Assembly: GCA_964631565.1 (NCBI GenBank)
Contig: CAZVYJ010000037.1
Span: 1-27,935 of the forward strand
Direction of reading: 5' to 3'
Source of the DNA: CAZVYJ01 sp964631565
GTDB taxonomy: Bacteria; Planctomycetota; Phycisphaerae; SM23-33
Length of the DNA: 27,935 bases
The notes beneath the pieces were generated by a model that was given only the letters and a program-made list of their open reading frames with translations, did no database searches and was not told where the DNA came from. Positions 23,238 to 27,935 of this stretch are shown here, piece after piece (positions within the stretch are counted from its first letter, which is position 1; the number at the start of each line of letters is the position of its first letter). The translations under genes were made by a program, and so were the position numbers.

Positions 23238-25148
23238 ATGAAGTCCGAGCAGATTCTCGACAGTATCGCCACCCCGCATCAGTTGCGGCGATTGACGGAC
23301 CAGCAACTCAGGCAGCTGGCCGATGAATTGCGGCAGCGGATTATCGAAGTGGTTTCCACACGAGGCGGGCACCTGGCAAGCAATCTCGGCGTGGCCGAAC
23401 TTACCATCGCCCTGCACTATGTTTTTGACTTCACTACCGACAGGCTGCTTTGGGACGTCGGACATCAGTGCTATGCCCACAAGATTCTCACCGGGCGCGG
23501 CGAAAAATTCGCGAAGCTTCGCCAGGCTGACGGGTTGAGCGGTTTTCCGGCTCCTTCAGAGAGCGAGTACGACCTGTTTGCGACCGGCCACGCCGGCACG
23601 GCGATATCCACGGCGACCGGCCTTGCGTGGGCCGACCATGCCGCCGGGCGCGACACCAGGATAGTCGCCGTTGTCGGCGACGCCAGCATAGTAAACGGCC
23701 TGTCGATGGAGGGGCTTAACAACGCGGCATTGCTCAGGCGGCAGTTCCTGATCGTGCTGAATGACAACTCGATGGCGATTGACAAGACGAGCGGTGCGCT
23801 GGCCAGAGTACTTGACCGTGTAAGAATGGCCGGCAAATACACCGACCTGAAGCATTCAACCGAAAACCTGCTGCAGCACATTCCGCTGGGCGGAGAAATC
23901 GCCGATGCGCTGCGCAAGATCAAGGCCGGCATGAAAACCACGCTGCACGGCGGGCAGGTATTCGAGGCGCTGGGGTTTGAATATTACGGGCCTGTCGACG
24001 GCCATGATGTCTGCAGGCTTATTCATGTGTTCCAGCGGCTCGCAAAGCTGGATCGCCCGGCGGTTCTGCATGTTCACACTGTAAAGGGACAGGGCTGCCA
24101 GTACGCCGTCGAAGATCCATGCCGCTTCCATAGCCCGTCCGCCTATACGGTGGAAGAGGGCAAGGCGGTATTCAAGGCCAAGGCCCGCCCTACATGGACG
24201 CAGACTTTCTCTGACGCCATGGTCGGGCTTGGCGCCGCAAACGACAAGATTGTCGCCATTACCGCCGCTATGCCGGACGGCACGGGCCTGGTCGCCTTCC
24301 GCGAAAAGTTCCCGGAAAGATACATCGACGTCGGCATCAGCGAGTCGCACGCCGTGGCGATGTCGGCCGGCCTGGCTAAAACTGGCCTGCGGCCTGTCGT
24401 TGCGATTTATTCGACGTTCATGCAGCGGGCGTTCGACCAGATATTCCAGGAAGTAGCGCTGCAGAAACTGCCCGTCGTGTTCTGTATGGACCGCGCGGGC
24501 CTGGTCGGCTCGGACGGCGCGGTTCACCACGGCTTTATGGATATCGCCGCCCTGCGGCCGCTGCCGGGCATGATTCTGATGGCCCCGGCAGACGCCGCCG
24601 AAATGAAGGCGTCGCTTCAGTTCGCGCTGTCGCAGGAGTATCCTGCTGCGATTCGCTATCCGCGCGATGAGGTTCCCGAAAACCTCCCGGGCGAATGCCC
24701 GCCGTTCGAGCTTGGCAAGGCCAGAATAGTGCGCAAAGGCGACGACGCAACGATACTCTGCTACGGCACGATGACCGAGCCGGCGCTCGCCGCGGCTACC
24801 CTGCTGCAGAACGACCACGGCATCTCAGCCGGCGTGATAAACGCACGGTTCGCCAAGCCGCTCGATGTGACGCTTCTGTCCAGGGTTATTTCGTCGGGCA
24901 AGCCGGTCGTCATCGTTGAAGACCATGCCGTCGCAGGCGGGTTCGGCTCGGCCGTGTTGGAGATGGCCGCCGCACGCGGCCTGAACGCATCAAATGTCCT
25001 GCTGATGGGCATTCCGGACCGGTTCATTTCGCATGCCGGCAGGCTTGAGCAGCTTGTCGAAGTCGGGCTGGACGCAACGCATATCGCCGGCGCGGTCAAA
25101 GACATGATCCGCAACAGTTCAGATAACAAGATACGCGGGCTTATCTGA
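23238..25148 (+). CDS. dxs: 1-deoxy-D-xylulose-5-phosphate synthase
   Basis: This encodes 636 residues, the usual length. TRGGHLASNLGVAELTIALHYVF and LLWDVGHQCYAHKILTGR are strong Dxs signatures. The thiamine diphosphate site reads VVGDASIVNGLSMEGLNNA, differing from the common GDGA/GDGS form but keeping the Asp and Asn. The C-terminal transketolase half has FCMDRAGLVGSDGAVHHG and IRYPRDEVP. It makes DXP from pyruvate and glyceraldehyde 3-phosphate, the entry step of the MEP route. It is co-transcribed with ispA and ends 16 bases from queA on the opposite strand. Confidence 0.97.
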   Translation: MKSEQILDSIATPHQLRRLTDQQLRQLADELRQRIIEVVSTRGGHLASNLGVAELTIALHYVFDFTTDRLLWDVGHQCYAHKILTGRGEKFAKLRQADGLSGFPAPSESEYDLFATGHAGTAISTATGLAWADHAAGRDTRIVAVVGDASIVNGLSMEGLNNAALLRRQFLIVLNDNSMAIDKTSGALARVLDRVRMAGKYTDLKHSTENLLQHIPLGGEIADALRKIKAGMKTTLHGGQVFEALGFEYYGPVDGHDVCRLIHVFQRLAKLDRPAVLHVHTVKGQGCQYAVEDPCRFHSPSAYTVEEGKAVFKAKARPTWTQTFSDAMVGLGAANDKIVAITAAMPDGTGLVAFREKFPERYIDVGISESHAVAMSAGLAKTGLRPVVAIYSTFMQRAFDQIFQEVALQKLPVVFCMDRAGLVGSDGAVHHGFMDIAALRPLPGMILMAPADAAEMKASLQFALSQEYPAAIRYPRDEVPENLPGECPPFELGKARIVRKGDDATILCYGTMTEPALAAATLLQNDHGISAGVINARFAKPLDVTLLSRVISSGKPVVIVEDHAVAGGFGSAVLEMAAARGLNASNVLLMGIPDRFISHAGRLEQLVEVGLDATHIAGAVKDMIRNSSDNKIRGLI

Positions 25149-25164
25149 CCTCCAGCTCAAGGCG

Positions 25165-26226
25165 CTATTCAATCAGCATCGCGTCGCCGTAGGAGTAGAA
25201 ACGGTATTCCATTTTCTGGGCCTCGGCGTAGGCGTCGAGAATCATTTTAACGCCGCGCGTGTCGCCCGGCGAGCAGAAGGCGGCTGCCAGCATCAGCAGC
25301 GTGCTCCTGGGCAGGTGGAAGTTTGTTATCAAAGCGCCGACGGCCTTGAACTCGGCCGGCGGGTAGATGAACAGGTCGGTCCAGCCGCTGTGCTGCTCGA
25401 ATCTGTCGCCGCGGCGGGCCAGCGTTTCAAGGACGCGCAGCGACGTCGTGCCGACGGCGACAATCCGCCTGCCCGACTCGCGTGCGGCGTTTAGTTGCCC
25501 GGCCGTCTCGGCTGACAGCTCGTACCATTCCTCATGCATTTCATGAGCGGCGAGGTTTTCCGCTTTGACCGGCAGGAATGTCCCCATACCGACGTGCAGT
25601 GTCACGTAAGCCAGTTCGATTTCCGCCCGCTTAAGCTCGGCCAGCAGGGCATCGGTGAAATGCAGGCCGGCCGTCGGAGCTGCGACGGCGCCTGGCGAAG
25701 AGGCGTAAACCGTCTGGTATTTCAGCCTGTCCTCACCGTCGCTGATGGCGCCGGGCCTGTGGATGTAGGGCGGCAGTGGAGTCTGGCCGATTTTCTGAAG
25801 CGTCTGCTCCGCCGGCGACGCGTCGCTGCACGCGACCTGCCAGCGGCCGGCGCCGAGATTTTCCAGCAACTCCAGCGTGATTGATGCAGCGCCTTCGATC
25901 TGGAGTTTTTCGCCGACCTTGCAGCGGCCGGCCCCTTTGAACATGACGTTCCATTGTCCCGGCGAAGACTCGCGCAGGAACAGGCCCTCGATTCGTCCAC
26001 CTGTCTGGCGTCGGCAGTGGAACTTTGCCGGCACGACGCGGGTTTTGTTGAGCACCAGCAGGTCGCCGCTGTGCAAAAGCTGCGGCAGGTCGGCGAAAAT
26101 CCGATGGCTCCTGCGGCCGTCGCAGCGGTCCAGGACCATGAGTTTCGACTGATCCCGCCTTTGCAGCGGAACCTGTGCTATCCGCCGCGGGTCGAGGTTG
26201 TAATCAAAGTCGCCTGTAGTCAGCAT
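25165..26226 (-). CDS. queA: S-adenosylmethionine:tRNA ribosyltransferase-isomerase
   Basis: This encodes 353 residues, full length. FDYNLDPRRIAQVPLQRRDQSKLMVLDR near the start, VVPAKFHCRRQTGG, ASSPGAVAAPTAGLHFT (about 180-196), HVGMGTFLPV and FHLPRSTLLML are all family hallmarks. It transfers the ribosyl part of SAM to 7-aminomethyl-7-deazaguanine in tRNA to form epoxyqueuosine. It stands alone here; no tgt or other queuosine gene is adjacent. It converges on dxs with a 16-bp gap and no clear terminator. Confidence 0.97.
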   Translation of the reverse strand: MLTTGDFDYNLDPRRIAQVPLQRRDQSKLMVLDRCDGRRSHRIFADLPQLLHSGDLLVLNKTRVVPAKFHCRRQTGGRIEGLFLRESSPGQWNVMFKGAGRCKVGEKLQIEGAASITLELLENLGAGRWQVACSDASPAEQTLQKIGQTPLPPYIHRPGAISDGEDRLKYQTVYASSPGAVAAPTAGLHFTDALLAELKRAEIELAYVTLHVGMGTFLPVKAENLAAHEMHEEWYELSAETAGQLNAARESGRRIVAVGTTSLRVLETLARRGDRFEQHSGWTDLFIYPPAEFKAVGALITNFHLPRSTLLMLAAAFCSPGDTRGVKMILDAYAEAQKMEYRFYSYGDAMLIE

Positions 26227-26477
26227 TTCTCGGAGTTTCCGTAATAATCGGACCGGGCGTGTTTAACTCTTAACATATTTACAGAACATCATATATTTGG
26301 TTAACCACGCCATTATGAAGAGCTTAGTATCAGCTTTCACCGGTTATCCACAATTTTTCAACAATTTTGTCACTTTCGCCTTGTTAAAATCTTATAGCGG
26401 CAGGTCTCCCTTAAAATGACATCTTATGTTGAGTAAATTGCGGAGCCTTGGCATTGTGTTTTGGTTGTAACACTTTG
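26227..26477. other. AT-rich intergenic region with a perfect DnaA box
   Basis: No gene is seen in this 251-bp stretch. It is clearly AT-richer than the DNA before it. TTATCCACA at 26344-26352 matches the DnaA box consensus exactly, and ACAATTTT occurs twice just after it (starting 26350 and 26361). Only one good box was found, so a replication origin is not supported. The stretch marks the change to an AT-richer end region. Confidence 0.5.
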
Positions 26478-26861
26478 TCATTTCTTCGATTTTGAACTGA
26501 AAAGATCAAGAACTTTCTCTCTAAGATATCGCACGACAAACGAATTCACTGTGCCGTCAGGATATAGAATACGATTGCCGATAAGTTTTTTCAGCTCCTT
26601 ATCAAGTCTGTAGTTATTTTGTCCGCTTTTGGCAATGAGTTCATCTACACAGAATTTGGCGTTATCCCACAACCACTCCCATACTATGTTTTCGGACTCA
26701 TCACATGGAGGAGTTACAACTTTTGTTCGACTGACAGTTATGTTGTTCCATGCAACAATAATTTTTATAAGCTCGGGATTATCGGCAATGAGAAGGACGA
26801 CTTCCGGTTTTTCGTTTTGTTTGAACCACTCCAGCTTCTGAGCAAAAACATCCCCGGACAT
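26478..26861 (-). CDS. Hypothetical protein, small cytoplasmic
   Basis: This encodes 127 residues that I do not recognise. There is no signal peptide or membrane segment. The C-terminal half (LDKELKKLIGNRILYPDGTVNSFVVRYLREKVLDLF) reads like a winged-helix or small helical domain with a beta turn. The N-terminal part is mixed helix/strand (KPEVVLLIADNPELIKIIVAW). GGGAG lies 7 bases before the ATG. Codon and base use is AT-richer than in genes before 26226. It follows the DUF523 gene by 21 bp on the same strand and could be co-transcribed with it. Confidence 0.7.
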   Translation of the reverse strand: MSGDVFAQKLEWFKQNEKPEVVLLIADNPELIKIIVAWNNITVSRTKVVTPPCDESENIVWEWLWDNAKFCVDELIAKSGQNNYRLDKELKKLIGNRILYPDGTVNSFVVRYLREKVLDLFSSKSKK

Positions 26862-26882
26862 TTTGAACTCCCTTTAAGCCGA

Positions 26883-27350
26883 CTAAGGTACGCGGATAAC
26901 TTTGATACCGATTCGTTTTAGTGCTTCCCCGGTTATCGCATCGCGGTCGCACGATGGGCTGCCGCCCTTAAGGTATGCGCGTTTTGCCCCCACGATTTCC
27001 GCTATCTCTCGCGTGTATTTGGCTCCATTGACATGAAAGCATGTTACATCTTCTCCGGTTTCCGGTGCAATCAGCCGCAGGCCTTCATCAAGCACCTGGG
27101 CTCCGGTTCCGTTAAGCATTTCACCGGTTCGCGGTGTCGGCATGCCGCCGAGCTGCTCTGGACAAACCGGAACCAGGACGTATTTTTTCTTGAGCCGTTC
27201 AATCAACGTGTCGCGTTTCTTCGGCCGGCGGCCATGCCAGCGACATGGAATCCCCAGCAGGCAGGCGCTGATGAGCACCGGCTCGCCGCAATTACAGTTA
27301 CCGAAATCTTCGAAAAGATAACCATCCCCGTGCTTGTTTTCGTCTCGCAT
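26883..27350 (-). CDS. DUF523 (TudS-type) iron-sulfur protein
   Basis: This encodes 155 residues. SACLLGIPCRWHG (28-40), VCPEQLGGMPTPR (62-74), VTCFHVNGAKYT and GGSPSCDRDA are DUF523 signatures. In the characterised member TudS, a 2-thiouracil desulfidase, three Cys hold a 4Fe-4S cluster; Cys 30, 63 and 134 are the likely counterparts, with Glu 65 and Ser 131 nearby as active-site candidates. A 27-residue N-terminal extension carries a CNC motif of unknown role. The start lies 1 base after the stop of the upstream Fe-S protein gene, so translation is probably coupled. The substrate is not known. Confidence 0.9.
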   Translation of the reverse strand: MRDENKHGDGYLFEDFGNCNCGEPVLISACLLGIPCRWHGRRPKKRDTLIERLKKKYVLVPVCPEQLGGMPTPRTGEMLNGTGAQVLDEGLRLIAPETGEDVTCFHVNGAKYTREIAEIVGAKRAYLKGGSPSCDRDAITGEALKRIGIKVIRVP

Positions 27351-27351
27351 G

Positions 27352-27935
27352 CTATGCGTCCTTTACGATGATTCGACGCCAGAATCGATGTCGCCACCCC
27401 ATGCAAAATTTCAATTTAAGACATTTGCCGCATTGAATGCATCCCTCAATCTTAAGCATTTTCTTAATTCGGTCGAATTGACGACATGGAAAGCATTCTA
27501 TCATGCAAAATCCGCAATCCAGACAATTGATCATTCTTTTAATCAGAATGTCAGTGACTTTCTCTGGTATATCCCAAAATCGAATTTCGTCACCTATGCG
27601 TGCCCATTTGCCGTTTACCGGTTTCAAATGTTTTGTTGAAATCCATTCGTTATGCCGAATTTTGTAACTAAACACGTTTGGGGATAACGACCGTTTTATG
27701 GCACCTACTTCATTTTGGGTTTTATTCCGTCTCCAATGGATGAAGCCATGGCGATGCAATTTCTCTTCGCGCGTTTTATATTCGGGTTTCAGTTTGGCTT
27801 TATGAATTAGGCCACTATCAAAAAGCATTCCCTCGATTTGGCTGTAATATCTTTCGCAAATACTAGGATAATTATTTTGGCTAGAACCTATCCCAAAAAC
27901 CTTAAGAAGATGACGATACAACCTAACTGCACCAT
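27352..27935 (-). CDS. C-terminal part of a double 4Fe-4S protein, possibly PAPS-reductase-like (truncated by the window edge)
   Basis: The frame stays open to the window edge, so the true start lies outside; about 194 residues are visible. The C-terminus has two ferredoxin motifs, CLDCGFCMIEC and CIQCGKCLKLKFC, followed by a basic Trp/Arg-rich tail (WRHRFWRR). The middle has IHWRRNKTQNEVGAIKRSLS and RFWDIPEK. The pattern recalls the C-terminal iron-sulfur part of some PAPS-reductase/ATP-pyrophosphatase proteins, but this is a weak assignment since the catalytic part is not in the window. It sits directly upstream of DUF523, which makes a sulfur-related role plausible. Confidence 0.6.
   Translation of the reverse strand, partial: GAVRLYRHLLKVFGIGSSQNNYPSICERYYSQIEGMLFDSGLIHKAKLKPEYKTREEKLHRHGFIHWRRNKTQNEVGAIKRSLSPNVFSYKIRHNEWISTKHLKPVNGKWARIGDEIRFWDIPEKVTDILIKRMINCLDCGFCMIECFPCRQFDRIKKMLKIEGCIQCGKCLKLKFCMGWRHRFWRRIIVKDA

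Noticed and set aside
26227..26477. Chromosomal or plasmid replication origin
   Set aside because: Only one exact DnaA box was found and there is no dnaA, dnaN, rep or par gene nearby.

Overview
The window looks like chromosomal DNA of an anaerobic planctomycete of the Phycisphaerae type. The evidence is a set of conserved planctomycete genes (a membrane-anchored helix-turn-helix protein with a GLLDLTRESDDTSLG motif, system II cytochrome c assembly, lpxA of a diderm cell), a GC-rich backbone, and a marked taste for ferredoxin-type and oxygen-sensitive proteins. The lineage is an inference from gene content. No ribosomal or transfer RNA gene, transposase, integrase or CRISPR array was found.

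Layout. Positions 1-580 hold no gene but several blocks of degenerate 7-bp tandem repeats and a hairpin. Positions 605-4729 are co-directional: a small membrane-anchored protein, the helix-turn-helix membrane protein, an OmpA/MotB-type lipoprotein, then ResB-like and CcsA-like cytochrome c assembly proteins. Der GTPase (4720-6057, minus) meets ccsA tail to tail, and rmuC diverges from der. Next comes a two-gene ribulose monophosphate unit (7334-9179, plus): a 3-hexulose-6-phosphate synthase fused to an RraA-like domain, then 6-phospho-3-hexuloisomerase, behind a good sigma-70-type promoter.

Positions 9184-12494 (minus) form a compact six-gene operon: a DUF134 regulator, a Gly-rich DUF5320 protein, two NifX-like cofactor-binding proteins and two MinD/Mrp-type P-loop ATPases that each carry two inserted 4Fe-4S motifs. 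Its promoter has consensus-quality -35 and -10 boxes, and a perfect 22-bp palindrome overlaps the -10 box. This is the best candidate for a little-described system: a probable iron-sulfur or metal cofactor carrier unit under autoregulation. Upstream on the same strand are a Gfo/Idh/MocA-fold protein without the usual EKP lysine (GH109-like) and a membrane-anchored SagB/nitroreductase.

Positions 14526-20334 (plus) are a five-gene operon around pyrroline-5-carboxylate: a 2Fe-2S protein, an iron-sulfur flavoprotein and a DadA-like flavoprotein (together a heteromeric proline or hydroxyproline dehydrogenase), a eukaryote-type P5C dehydrogenase, and P5C reductase. It ends at a strong bidirectional terminator. 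After it come an exported endonuclease/exonuclease/phosphatase-family protein and lpxA (minus), the isoprenoid pair ispA-dxs (plus), and queA (minus).

From about 26230 to the end the base composition becomes AT-richer. An intergenic stretch contains one perfect DnaA box. It is followed by three minus-strand genes: an unknown small protein, a DUF523 (TudS-type) iron-sulfur protein, and the C-terminal part of a double 4Fe-4S protein that runs off the window. This end may be acquired DNA.
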